The position numbers were made by a program, and so were the translations under genes. Shown one piece after another: positions 33,278-45,885 of a stretch of DNA of 64,000 bases; within the stretch, counting starts at the first letter, position 1; every line of letters begins with the position of its first letter. The stretch lies in the NCBI GenBank assembly GCA_001972305.1, contig BDDD01000875.1:79456-143455 (forward strand), read 5' to 3'. The stretch is from Cephalotus follicularis (taxonomy: Eukaryota; Streptophyta; Magnoliopsida; Oxalidales; Cephalotaceae). The notes beneath the pieces were generated by a model, which saw only the letters and a list, made by a program, of their open reading frames with translations, made no database searches and was not told the origin of the DNA.

Positions 33278-34364
33278 GATTCTTAACATAGGAACACCAA
33301 AACACCACCGTTTTACCTTACATCACTAAACACCTTCTTAACTTATTCACCAACAATTAAATTTTTATATATATAAAAAAAAAAACTAAAACTACCTCCA
33401 TCTTCTTTCTTACACTACTCTTACTACACTATAAGACCACCACCCTTCAGCATAACCACCACCTCCGTCACCCCAAATTAACCAACTAATACATGAAAGA
33501 AGAAGAAAGTTTAAAGTACTAGACACTTATAAATCACACTCGAATTCAAGTCATGCAATCAAAACTACATTGCTATGAACTAAGTACTACAATCATAATG
33601 AAACAACAAAACTGACGAGTTTCCAATCAACGAAGTTTCATATCTTCTCTCTCATACTCGAGCATGGTGAGGATATCACCATCAGTGCCTAAGATCAAGA
33701 AAAATTTTAGTGCTCTTGGCTTATAAGTAGAGAACGAAAACACACTGCATTAAAGGCTTTCACATTCTACACTGAAGATTACCACAAAACTCAATACTGA
33801 AGAATTAACACCATACTACACTAAAGAATTTCAAGCACTTCTAGGGAGAATTACACACATTTGCACTGATACATTGTACAGTGCATAAAAACAGGGGAAA
33901 ACAACGTCTCGATCTACCATCACCTAAAACAACCACCTGCTACAACTTCCACAACATCAACCCCACCACTACCACCACCATCAAATACATATTGACCACC
34001 TCAAAATCAAAAGAAATCAATTAAAGTCTTAATTAAACCCCCCAATTCCTAACTTTCTCCACCAAAATTGTGAAATCGCCCCCATAATCATAGGGAGGAA
34101 CGAACTCACACCACCTTTAGCCCACCTCTAACCCAGCAAAATCGCCCGTCAACATCAGTCACCACTACTGTTTTCATCCACCACCACCACACTTTGGCGT
34201 GCATAGCTAACATCCATCACCCATGACCACAATAAACTCATATCTAGTTATATCCCAAGTAATTTAGAAGTTGGACATTCGTTTCTGAGTTTTGGGTTGA
34301 ACCTTAGTCATTTGGAACTTTGTGATTTTTTTTTCAACTTTTCCACCTCTTAGCACAGGTTATT
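33278..34364. other. Anonymous A/C-rich non-coding DNA
   Basis: About 1.1 kb with many CCACCA and CAACA runs. I see no ORF longer than 60 codons, no LTR ends and no similarity to other parts of the window. It may be the degraded upstream part of the gypsy remnant that follows. Confidence 0.4.
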
Positions 34365-35245
34365 AAAGATTTGAGGTCACCCCACTCATTTATTGCATCA
34401 AATATTATTCATAGTGTGGGTTTAAGACCTGACTATTTACCCTTCCTCATGGAGGTTAGTACACCTCTCGGTGAGTCAGCGACCACCAATCGAGTGTGTA
34501 CAGATTTTGTATTGGAGATTGATGGTCATCGCTTCTGAGCAGACCTTATTCTTCTCCCAATGCAGGACCTTGATGCAATTATTGGGATAGATTGGCTATT
34601 TATACACTATGTTCAGGTTGATTGTTATCATAAGGTGATGATCTTTTGTTTTCCAGGTTAGCTACCATCCCGATTCATTAGAACCGTGCAGCCATAGATT
34701 GCACCAATGATTAGAGCGTCGCATGCAGACAAACTACTGAGACAGGGTAGTCAGGAATACATAGAACATGTGATTGATACTGACAGATGGTGACCGAGCG
34801 TGGAGGATATTCCAGCAGTATGCGAGTTCAGAGATGTGTTTCCTCCAGACTTAACATCCTTACCACTAGATCGAGAAACAGAGTTTATCATTGACCTCTT
34901 ACCAGGGACAACTCCAATTTACAGAGCACCATATTGGATAGCATTGATTGAATTGAATGAATTTAAAGTACAACTATAGGACCTTCTTGACAAGTGTTTT
35001 ATACACCCGAATGTTTCATTTTAGGGAGCACCAGTCCTATTTGTCAAGAAGAAGGATGGATCACAGAGGATGTGCATCAATTACTGGCAGCTCAACAGGG
35101 TCACAATGAAGAATAGGTACCCTTTGCAGCACATTGATGAGTTGTTTGACCAGAAAAAGGGTGCTACGGTGTTTTCTAAACTCGAATTGAGATCGGGTTA
35201 TCACTAGCTGACAATCAGACAGAGTGATATTGTGAAAACTGCTTT
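34365..35245 (+). pseudogene. Old Ty3/gypsy protease-RT fragment
   Basis: On the plus strand one frame reads, with many stops, HSFIASNIIHSVGLRP (protease), LDAIIGIDWL (end of protease), FRDVFPPDLTSLPLDRETEF and APYWIA (linker), then [32 protein letters not shown] and [11 protein letters not shown] of the RT palm. This is the chromovirus-like gypsy order. At least seven stops mark it as old. It is cut after IVKTAF by the LTR of element F, leaving GCTTT (35241-35245) as the probable half target duplication. Confidence 0.85.
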
Positions 35246-37945
35246 TGTTGGGAAACCTATAGGGTTCCCAGTTGATTTTGGGCCTAGGATGCTACTGTAT
35301 ATAATTTTAATTTTTCAAAACATCCAAGACACGAAGTTAAGGAACATACTAACATCTTACTACCAAAATCTATGTCCCAAGGATCTCCGTTTAATTATCA
35401 ATTAAACCAATCAACTAGTCAAGCACACAAACACAAAACTGAATCCAATTCGGCACATACATATATATATATATATAAGATGAATCCAATTCAGTAACGA
35501 AAAATAAGTAAGGATAGGAACCATACCACCGTTGGAGGCTCCACCACTTTGCCATTACAAGCTTGAAACAACCTCCAAGCTCCTCCAAGTTTTATAGCAT
35601 AGGATCTTCCCTTTGGTGTGCATGGATAGCCACCATGCCGCCACTGATTGGCTGCCAGAACTGCTACCAAAAGGCCGCTCCAGAAGACCGTTCATCGCCA
35701 GAGCTCCAGCTAGATTCCGGCTAGCTCGCCGGAGCTCTTGCCACCCAACTGTTGGTCTCCAATTTCGCCGATATACCCATTGCTGCTGGAGACTCACCGA
35801 GAAGTTGCACGGAAAGCACATGCACAACTGACAGTGACAGAAACTCACAAAGTTGGAGTCAGCGAGTTTCGATCAACTCGCTGTGGGACCGACCGCACCA
35901 ACACTGGTCGCCAAAACCTCTGATCTTCACGCTGGTAGCCAAGACTTGCTGTGACTTGCCTAAAAAATCCTAGTCACAGCTGGCGATGAGTTCGGTTCAC
36001 TGAGTTGACTCACCCGATAAGTGAAACTCCGGTTGCGCCATCATAATGCCACAAAACCTTCGGATCTATGCGTCTCTACTCGAGACACGCCACTGGGTCA
36101 CCTTGCCGGAGCTCCGATCGCATCTCCGGAGCTCCGGTCATGACACCATTGGCCTTCAAATCTTCTGATCTTCACGTATCTACTCATGACTGGTCGTGAC
36201 TCGACCCCCTACACCAAACCGCAGCCTTCACTGAGTGTAACTCGTTGAGTTGAGTCAACCTTCAATAACTGGACGATTCGACTGCGATCTAAGCTAAGAC
36301 CAACATAGATAAAGCTAAACCTCAAGGCAAAGATTAGAACCACCTATATTGATCACGGCGGTGGAAAGGGTGTCACCGAAAATCGAAGCTCCAAGCTTTA
36401 GCGTCCAGGGAGAAGAAGGAGGGAGAGACAGAGAGAAAGAGAAGCGCCGGTTAAGAAAAACACCATGTTTCTCTCTCTCTTTTGGTCGGCCAGCGAAGAT
36501 GGCGAACGATAGTGACGTACCGTTCGCCTCTCTCTCACTCTCTGTGTTTGTCAAGAAGCGTTGGGCGCTCAAAATGACGCCAAGAGTCTCAAAACCAAAT
36601 GAAGATCGCTACTCGTCTCTCCCTTTTTTTCTTTTATGCACCCAGTGCATTTTGTCCTCTCTCTCCACTTTGCAACTTCCCTTTATATATCAATGAGACA
36701 TTTAGTAGGGATAGACACAACAAGCCACATCCATGTGACCCTATGAGGCCACTAATGTCAAATTAACATATACTAGTCAACAAACTAGATTTACCACCAA
36801 GTGACATATGTGCAACATGGTCGCTTTTCCGATAATCAGGAGGGATCCAAAAATCCGTAATCTAATTAGTAACGTCAGCGCACTGGTAAAATTAGCGAAG
36901 ATAGTCCCTAACTATTTTAATAACCCTCAAATCATGTCCAGTATATTCTATTGGTTGAAAATTAATCCCAGATTAATTTCCCTACATATTACATCCGTTT
37001 TTGATACATCGATGCTTTATCCTGTCGAACGGTTAGCGTGTACTATAATCTGTCGTCATCCTCGGCTCCCAACGCGGCATGGAGTAAGGATACGTGTCAA
37101 CCCCAATTTTGCCCGGTGCTTATACATCTGTAGACTCACTATGACTATCGGTGGACTTTTCCCCCCGTAAACCCAGTTTCTTGTCCCCCATAACCTGTGA
37201 AGGTATTTTAGGTCGGTAATGAATACAAATAGAGTAGAGCCTGTCACCCTCGCTACAGGTGTGTCAATCCCATATTGCATACTCGGTCACACTCGCATAT
37301 ATATTTCACAAGGCCCAAAGACCGCCTGTTTGCCAGTCCGTGGTTAGAACTAGGTAAGGCTGAGAACAAAGCCAGGCAGTCACTATACAGTGTAAACAAC
37401 TGCTCAGGTATAAGGATCAGGCAAGTTATTCAATGGCTTGCTAGGCAGAGTGCCTATACACAACCGCCATAGATAGGAATTTCTACTGACACGAGATTAA
37501 CGACCATCCAAATAGCATTCCTACGATGGGTCAAATTCATTGTACATGCCCCAACACGCACCCCACATTAGGTTTAGGAGCCTACCCAAGTGACAATGAG
37601 ATACTCCACCCTCCATTGTTGGGATGCAAGCATAACACGGCAAGTCTATCCAGTTCAACAATTGCCCCAAGAAAGTGAACCTATGACTTGGAATATTTTA
37701 GTCACAGGGAATAAGGTACTCGTTCTCATAGCTCCCAGACCCGACATCCAACCCTTTATGTGACAGGGAGCCATATGTGTAAGCAAATAATTAATGCTTC
37801 GATGATACGATAAAACACATACGCCTTGCCATTATTAAATGAAAGTATGCACATATGTCACATAATAAGAATAAGACTGTCTTAACATAGAGATAATAAC
37901 TGCCACATCCAACCACCTAGTGGCTTGGTGGGTCACCATCTCCAA
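35246..37945 (-). repeat. Element F 3' LTR (Ty1/copia)
   Basis: Starts TGTTGGGAAACC at 35246 within the old gypsy RT. The other end, around 37945, is next to the purine tract TGGGAGATTTTTGG, and the expected terminal CA is eroded. The right half (about 36990-37500) shares an ordered block with the LTRs of K and of E/G (for example CAGGTGTGTCAATCCCATA against CAGGTGTGACAATCCCTTA), so these are related families. The left half contains GC-rich short ORFs that I do not call genes. Only this LTR of F is in the window. Confidence 0.72.
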
Positions 37946-39800
37946 AAATCTCCCACTTGCCCCCTTAAGCCACAAGGAACTAAAATTCAAGTCCATCACC
38001 CTGCGATGATTCTTGAAAGTCAAGCTACAGAGAGCTTTGGTTAGTGGATCTGCTATGTTCACATCTAAAGTGACACTCTCAAGCAATTAGTCTCCCATAT
38101 CCATGATCTCTAAGAACAAAAGATAGCGCTTTAGAAGGTGTTGCAATCGTAAGTGAGACTCGGGTTCCCTGGCCTGTGCATTACCCTCCATCGTAGTCAT
38201 AGTGTATAGCTGCTGGATTATTGATGGATGGTACAACCCTAAGTTCATCCAAGAACTACTGCATCCTAACACCATCCTCTACAACAACTCAGTTTGCTAC
38301 GCATACGGCTTTATCCACTAAATCCACCATAGATTCTTACTGCGAGCTTCCAAAACACTTTTCACCCCGATTACTATATAAACTTATCTCAAGACTATTC
38401 GTGATTATCCCCATCAAAAATAAAACTGGAGTTTATCAAGATCTCAAATTACAATCAAATCACTCCATCGTAGTTCCAGAAGACCTCCTTTGTACCTCTA
38501 AGGTATTTCAGGATTCTATTGACTATATTCCAGTATCCAAACCAGAATTGGACTGATAAGTGCTTGACCGATCCTTCAGCCTTACTTAATGGATCAGGTC
38601 CACGTGTGTTCTCCAAGAAAACCTCTAGTAAAGAATTGAATTCCGTGGGTAAATATGGAATTCTCCATGTTGAATAAATTCAGCACTATGCTGATGTACT
38701 AGTTTTGGGAAAACCCAAACAACCTATTAGATCTTCCCAGAAGACCAACATACCTAGTACATATAGGTGGATTTTCCCAAATCCTGATAGAGTAATCCTT
38801 AGCATTCCACACCAAGGAATCACACACCTACGATGTTTATAATAGATAGGATGCAACTCCAGATACAGAACCCAACGTTATGTTAGGCCCAGTTTTACTT
38901 CGGTAGACACATGGCTCATCCGTGTTCTAAAAGAAGTCAAAGGATTTGACCACTTCATTCGAACCTATAATTAAGCTATGAGATGCTTGCTTAAGGTCAC
39001 AACGACCATTTAAGTTCACACACTATGTGCCCAAACTTGTTGGATGTATATCCCTAGGATTAAAACATCCATTCACTAAATGTCTTTACCATGACGAATA
39101 AAAAAAGCAAGCAAAACCCTAAGAATTTGAGTGCAAGTATTAGTGAGAAGGTTTCCAGTATACACCATGTCATGTACACCCCTTCAAAACTAATTACATT
39201 AAGAATGCCTCAATATTCCATTTAGGATTTCATGACTCCTAGCCAAGCCTCAAATTCAGTACCTTGCACTATATTCTAATAGCTGACAGGCTTGTCATCC
39301 TTGATGAGAATGGATTTATTGATGTTCCTGAAGAGAAAACCCTTACTCTCAAGTGTTGAAAAAATCATGCCTTAACTCCTCACCATAGGAGTGCCTGACT
39401 GAGATCTAATCTCAGGTTACGATCTAATCTCAATTGTGTCTATAGAGGATCCAACCTCTAATTCCTTTAAATCCTGCGTGGTTTCTACGTGTGGTAACTC
39501 CCAGAGTTCCACTTTGCTCCCACTACTTCCTTGGAAAGTGTGCTCCCTATCTAGGATCATAGCACCACATGTAACAAATACCTTGTATTTGTCAGAAAGG
39601 TAGAAACAATATCCTTCTGTTCCTATAGGACACTCCACAAACTGACGGCGGTCTAACCGCGCCTCTAGCTTATTAGGCTCCAACCTATCTACGAAAGCTA
39701 GACAATCCTAAACCTCATTTAGGTTGAGTTTTCTCTTTATCTATGCCTAGTATAGAATAGAGGGTAAGGAACTTCAAGGAATCCATTTTAGAGTGTACGC
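37946..39800 (-). pseudogene. Element F pol remnant: integrase end, RT and RNase H
   Basis: Read right to left: the integrase C-terminal end (LEPNKLEARLDRRQF, TEGYCFYLSD; 39800-39417), RT fragments (FLNGRCDLKQAS near 39010, LGMLVFWEDLIGCLGF near 38740, RILKYLRGTKE near 38520), and the RNase H end (AREPESHLRLQHLLKRY, NIADPLTKAL, FKNHRRVMDL; 38275-37900). It ends at the purine tract AAGGGGGCAAGTGGGAGA. The order integrase-RT-RNase H is that of Ty1/copia. Stops and frame changes are frequent. The integrase is cut cleanly at 39800 by the LTR of element K; the rest of F must lie to the right of the window. Confidence 0.82.
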
Positions 39801-41150
39801 TGTTGTGATGAAAAGGCTCAAATGTGGAAGAGAACAATAAGGGACTTTAGGTTTAAGGGTTTGATAACAAAACTTTTCATTCCATTTTAAATGTCCAGTC
39901 AATGGCATGCCCTAAAACCAAGTCCATTATAGTCCCATTAAGCCCTAGGATCTCTAATTAGGGTATCAATCGAACCAAGGAAACATTCCAAGAAAGGAAG
40001 AGGGATGGGTGGAACTAAGGTTACACAAAACCCTAGCAATAGTCACTCCAAAAATGCATTAGGATAAAAAACCATAACCCTAACACATATGGTCCAAAAC
40101 CCGAACCCTAACCCTAGGAAACCCTAAGGGTTTTTCTAGGGTTACAAACCTGTAAGAAAAGGGCATGGCTAGGACGGCAATCCCAACCCTCAAACCTGAC
40201 CACAACAACAACACAAAATCAACAACACAAAGAATATCAAAGAATTAGAACCATTACCTAATTCTAGCCCTCCCCCCTTTTGTGTGTTTCTTCAAACCTT
40301 GTCTCCAACCTTTTAAGCTTCACAAATTTTGCTCCACTAGGCACAGATAGGGTTATTTGTAAAGGCTAAATGGCTAGATGTGTTTTTCCTAAACTATCTT
40401 CAAAAACAAGTAAAGATAGAAACTAGTAAAGTGACTATCTCCACCCGGTATGAAGTTTGGAGGGTGAGAGGAAGATTGTTTGTGTTTCTTTCTCAAAGAG
40501 CTTGAAGCTCAATCAAGTTCTTCCATGGAGGAAGGCTTCTCATGGCTAGAGAAGGGAGAAAGAGATGAGAGAGCATACGGGTAATGTGTGAGGAGAGAAA
40601 GGAATGAAGTGTGTTATGTAAGATATACCAAAAATATCTTAAGTCTTTGATGACTCATGTAAGACTAGTCAAAGACACATCACTTAAGCTTCTTCACAAA
40701 GCTTTGGTGACTTACCATTTCTCTCCATTTCATTCACTAAAGAGCCGGCGAATTTCAAGCAAAAAAGTGCCGGGTTCATGCCCCAAATGCAAGTGAAGAA
40801 TGCACAGTTGAATAGTCAATAATTTTAGGTTAAGTATTTAACATTTGGGCAAAGCATTCACTTGCAAATGCAAAGGCCCAATTCAAGGCAAATGTAAACC
40901 CAAATTTTGGCCCACTTGAGGAAGTAAATCCCAAGCCCAAAATGCTAAAAATCCCATATGCTCTCTCTACAAGTTAATGCCCAATGCATTTACAAGTTCA
41001 ACAAACAATCCTTTGCATGGAACATTCTATTATGGCGATGCTTCAACTCACTCCTAAAGAAGTGATGTATGTCCAGCAAATAAAATGTTTAATAGAAAAG
41101 TAACATCTCACTTAGACGCTAATCTCTCACTAAATGACATGTGTCCTATA
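39801..41150 (-). repeat. Element K LTR, first part
   Basis: Begins TGTTGTGATGAAAAGG exactly where F's integrase stops, with TACGC (39796-39800) as the likely half duplication. It has the same layout as the E/G LTRs but diverged sequence. A stretch of CCCTAA-like words lies at 40076-40140. Short ORFs are not convincing. It is interrupted at 41150 by element G and resumes at 53158. Confidence 0.6.
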
Positions 41151-43373
41151 TGTTAGATATAGTGACCCGATAAGCCATTAGATGGGTTGTCATATTATAT
41201 CTTATCCTGTATGAAACAATCTTATTCCTTGTATATATGATGTGTGCTAATTTGTTATGGCAATATCACTTGTGTTTTATCACCTAATTGAAGTAGTTTA
41301 TAGTTTACCTACTTACACTTGTGATGCCCCGACATAAGGTTGGATACCTAGCATGGAGGCTGTGAGATTGGTTACCTTATTCCTTATGTCAAATTAGTTC
41401 CAAGTCATAGGTTCACTTTGTGGGCATTAGTGAACCGGATAGACTTGCGCGTATGTTGCCTGCTCATGGAATTGGAGGATGGATTCTCTCACTACCATCT
41501 GTGTTGGACACTAGGGCAAATACGGGGTGCCCGCTGGGAGCGTGTACACTGAACTGGACACGCGTAGGAGACACTATTTGGATAGTCGCTATTCTCGTGT
41601 CAGTAGTGACTCCTACTTGTTACGGTCGTGTATAAGTGATGATCACTTAGCGAGTTCTCAAACTCGTATGATCCTTAGACCTGAGCGATTGCTCTATATT
41701 GTATGGAGACGGTTATGTTTTGATCTCCACCTTACCCAATCCTTACGCAGGGCTGGCAATCGGGTGGTCATTGGGTATGATCGAATCTATACGAATATAA
41801 GTGAGTGCACAATATGGGATTGTCACACCTGAGCAGAGGTGATCGGCTCTATTATGATCTGATTATACTTTGGACTTATGAAAGCTTGGCCAAGGTTGAG
41901 GTAGACTGGAAATTAGATTTCCGGAGAGTTTACCAAAGGTCCTAGTGATGATCAGATATTTTAGCCATTGAGGTATTATCTAGGGTTGACGCATATCCTT
42001 ACCCTATACCTCAATCGGGGCCAAGCATGACAAGGGATTATAGTACACGTGAACCGACGACTTAGAAAATCTAGGGTTATTGAGGTGTATAATAAATTAT
42101 GGAAAAATTAATTAGATTAAATTTTCCATCTGGATAATATTAGATATTATTTCGATAGCATTTATATTGGTCAAGGACTATTTCAAATGGCTAAACCGAA
42201 CCCTAGGGGTATTTCGGTAATTTATGAACACCTCTGGTTTTAACCAAGATTTTATAGGGTCCCTGCCCAATAATGATTAGATCTTTTATATGTTGGACAT
42301 ATTAAGTATTGGTGTCAAATATCGGTTATGTGGATTTTGCATTTTGTGGAAACACATTTGTTTGATCTTATTTAATCAATATTCGAAGGGTACTTGACAT
42401 CACTAAAGGAGTTATACTCAAATTACCTCACCTACCAGGAAAAGCATCGACGTCTTCTGGGAAAGGCGTCGAACGTTATTGTGTTTTTTTTTAGTGTCGA
42501 CGCCTTCTGGGAAGTGTCAACGCTTAACACTTGTAAAGACGTCGATGTCTTTTAGAAAGAGTCGACGTTTTTAGTGCCACATTACATAAGCGTCGATGTC
42601 TTTTGGAAAGCATAGACGTCTTTGAGCAGAACGTGCAACCTATGCACGAACTCACTTCGTGGGACGTTTTCTCTCTCATCTCCAGCAGTTATCTCCCATT
42701 CTTGCATCTTATGGGAACGTGGGGATCATGGCCACAAACTCCCTAGGAGTGAGGACCATGATCCTAAGTGAATTGGAGAGTGGGAGAGAGAAGAAGGAGG
42801 CTAGTGATAAGAAAATTTTGCAGAATTTTTTGCAAAAAAAAGAGTTGAGTTGAGATTTTTGTTGGGCAAGAGTAGTTCGGATTTCTCTCTGTAGATAGTG
42901 TTCCCTTCACTGTAATACACCAAGCTAGTTCTTGTCTAGGGTGGATTGATTTTGGCTAAGTCTTGTCAATGTCAATTTACTCTTCTCAAGCTTAAAGAGA
43001 GAGTGAGAGAGCTTTGCTTTTGATCTTGCTGGTTGGAGTAGATTCTGTACCAAGGAGTTTGGAAGCAAGGAGTTTAGTGTCTTCCCAAGCGTGTAGCGGC
43101 AGAGAAAGAAGGAGCCTTCACCCGCTGGTATAATATCCTCTTCTCCTTCTCTTATTGCCATGCTTATGTGTCACCATTGTATGCTATGGTGACACCAATT
43201 CAATTATTATAATGATGTGGTGATCCATGTGGTCTGTGGACATACCATAACGGACTATTTTTGCTTTTATTGGGTGTTCTTCCGCTGCCATTTTGTATGA
43301 TTATTTTTTTGTTCTACACCCTATATGCCTAAGTCTGCTTTTTGTTCTGGATTCGGTTTATCCGATTCCATCA
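41151..43373 (+). repeat. Element G 5' LTR (2223 bp)
   Basis: TGTTAGATATAG to GATTCCATCA. The reverse complement of E's LTRs matches along its length. A GTCGAC-type cluster lies at 42444-42630 (for example GTCGACGCCTTC, GTCGATGTC). Confidence 0.92.
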
Positions 43374-43374
43374 G

Positions 43375-43387
43375 TGGTATCAGAGTG
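43375..43387 (+). other. Element G primer binding site
   Basis: TGGTATCAGAGTG, complementary to initiator tRNA-Met, one base after the LTR. Confidence 0.93.
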
Positions 43388-45193
43388 ACCCACATCATCC
43401 TTAGTTGGATTTATGCCTTAGATGATATACTGATTAAAGGTTTAATTATCGATGTATTTGTATGGTTAAACTTGATTTTCAATGTGCCTTAGTGAAAATT
43501 ACATGAAATTGGATTTCATTGTGTTAATGTCCTGGTGATTTTGATTTAATGTGTTTAGAATTATGTTTAGAACATGCATAGTGCAGTCTGGATTGCCAAA
43601 ATTGGAATGCCAAAGTCTAAACCATTATTTTCTGGATTGCCAAAATTGGAATTCCAAAGTCTAAACCATTATTTTCTGCATTTTTTGAAATGCAGAAACT
43701 GCCCAGGGGGTTTTAAGCGTCGACGTTCTTGTTAGACGTCGATGTTTTGTTCATCAGTTCTCATGAAACGCATCGATATTCTTGATAAACTCGACGCCTT
43801 GTTCTTCAGTTCTCAGGAAATGCGTCGATGTTTTTGTTAAACGTCGACGCCTTTTTCAACAGTTTTCGTGAAATGCGTCGACGCCTTCTGGGAAGAGTCG
43901 ACGTTATTATAATTTTTTTTTTGTTTTTAATAAAATTGAATTTTATACGCCGTGGCACTTAGAAAATCAAAATCATTGCTTGATTTAGTGGGAGCTTAAC
44001 CATTACTAACAATCCTTAAATTAAAATTTATAATTAGTTATTATTTATGGCATGTGTTATTTTGTGGTTTTATTATATTGGATATAATGTAAGTCTTATG
44101 CACAATGGATGACCCGAAAAAGGATATTGGCCTAGTTTATGGTTTTCTATGTGTGGATGGATGTTATTTATTTATTATTTTAATGGTCTGTAATAAAGTG
44201 CCTGCATGCACCATTTATTTTTCCTCTCTAGCGTAATTTTTCCTTGTAATTTTAAATGTAATTTTTCTTTCGAAAAATGTAAACTTCCTTCTGTAAAAGA
44301 AGACCTTGCAAGGAAAGATGGAGAAAAGGAGAAATGGAGTACAAGACTTTTTAAGGCCATGTATGCATGGTATTTGTTGTAATAGATAAATTTTATATCT
44401 TAACACCTAGGAAGACCTAGTAGTGATTTTGGGCTCAAGTCACTACTGATAATGTCCTTGCCAATCCATTGACATATTTTAGAAATATGTCCAAGGTGCA
44501 TAAGATACACGTCTTGCATGCTAAGCAGTAATTAAGTGGAATTGGCTAATACAACCAATGAATTAATTAATGGCTTGGTAATTAAAATTTGAGACCGCAA
44601 ATTCCCTCACCTTAATAATAAGTCTTAACGTAGGAACCCATGGAGTGCTTCCCCGTGGCCTTCCATAATTTTCATTGAGTAGTGTTTCTGGGTTATTGGT
44701 TTTTCATGCCCTAGCTGAGGCTGATAACTTGGGTATATTATGTCAACGTCGGTGTTCGGCACCGCAAATGGTGGCTATGTTTTAGCACTTGTACACGCCT
44801 ACGTGTGGGTGTTAAAACTAGTGCATTCCAATGAAAATTGTGGGTGTTTGACTTATCGAGATTCTGATGGTTTGTCATGCCCTAGCTGAGGCCATATTGA
44901 ATCTAAGGCCGAATTCTATGATTGGATCTTTTATTAGATACAAATTGGCAAGAAAGCCTACCCATTGGATATATTATAGTTTGTCATGCCCTAGCTGAGG
45001 CTATAATATGATTGCGATGGATTCCAATCCCCAATAGGAAGTTGGACTTCTCGAGTTCCATATGTGGGTATGGGATACGATTAGAATAGTGGGAGGAACC
45101 ATAAGCACTAAAGACCAGGTGTTATGGTTGTCATACATTAAAATTGGAAGAAATGCTAACTCATGTTTATATTTCCTTATCTAGGTTGCTAGT
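43388..45193 (+). other. Element G leader (non-coding, 1.8 kb)
   Basis: Contains a 43-bp tandem duplication (43588-43630 and 43631-43673), GTCGAC-type motifs (43715-43905) and three copies of TCATGCCCTAGCTGAGGC (44704, 44875, 44984). The copies are conserved in E. The leader probably houses packaging or translation signals (inference). Confidence 0.75.
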
Positions 45194-45840
45194 ATGGCTT
45201 TAACAAATGCAATGTCTCGTATACTTGAGACAAACAAACTGGAGGGGCCCAACTTCAACAATTGGCACCGTAACCTCAAGATCGTCCTTACGGCCAATAA
45301 AATGGCCCATGTGATGACTGGGGGCCTCCTTCACTAGGTGAAGATCCGACGCCTGAAGAGAGTGAGCGACTAGCCAAGTGGCTAGAGGATGACGAGCAGG
45401 CTAGATGTCTTTCCCTTCTCGGGATGACACCTGAGCTTCAACATCAGAATGAAAAGATTGATACCTTATCTGCTATACTACTCCATCTCCAGGTGATATA
45501 TGGAGCTGAGTCTAGGACTCAAAGGTTCAATCTATCACGCAAACTCTTTAAGGCTCAGATGCAAGAGGGAGCTTCAGTCCATGAGCATGGATTGAAGATG
45601 ATAGACATGATTGAGCAACTGGCTCAATTAGGGTTTGTCATGGACCATGATCTATATGTAGATCTTATTTTGACGTCCCTTCCTAAGTCATTCTCACAGT
45701 TTTTGGTGAACTTTCGCATGAACAAGATAGAGGTGACTCTATCTGAGCTGATAACTATTTTGAAGACGGCTGAGGCCGATTTTGACTCTGGGAAGTCAAA
45801 GACCTACTCCCTACTCCTTCCTTCTTCTAGGTCTGCCTAA
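45194..45840 (+). pseudogene. Element G gag
   Basis: The ATG at 45194 follows the leader. It starts MALTNAMSRILETNKLEGPNF, the copia Gag N-terminus, and NWHRNLKIVLTANKM. A one-base loss near 45317 (relative to element E) shifts the frame; the homologous reading continues WGPPSLGEDPTPEE and then from 45424 as 138 open codons (MTPELQHQNEKIDTLSAILLHL, FKAQMQEGASVHEHGLKMIDMIEQL, LILTSLPKSFSQF). This is the UBN2-type Gag fold. It ends in another frame change near 45800, before the nucleocapsid. Confidence 0.88.
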
Positions 45841-45885
45841 GGAAAGGGCAGTGCCTCGTCTTCCTGTAAAGGGAAGGGCGTACTC

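Noticed and set aside
32518..33308. Long open frames over 32518-33308 on both strands
   Set aside because: They run through the 710-base N gap, so there is no real coding sequence.
35555..36700. Several GC-rich short ORFs in F's LTR, considered as a captured host gene fragment
   Set aside because: None exceeds about 115 codons, they overlap on both strands without shared domain features, and they lie between LTR ends of F.
40076..40140. Interstitial telomere repeat
   Set aside because: Too short and out of register for a true telomeric tract. Reported only as a low-interest observation.
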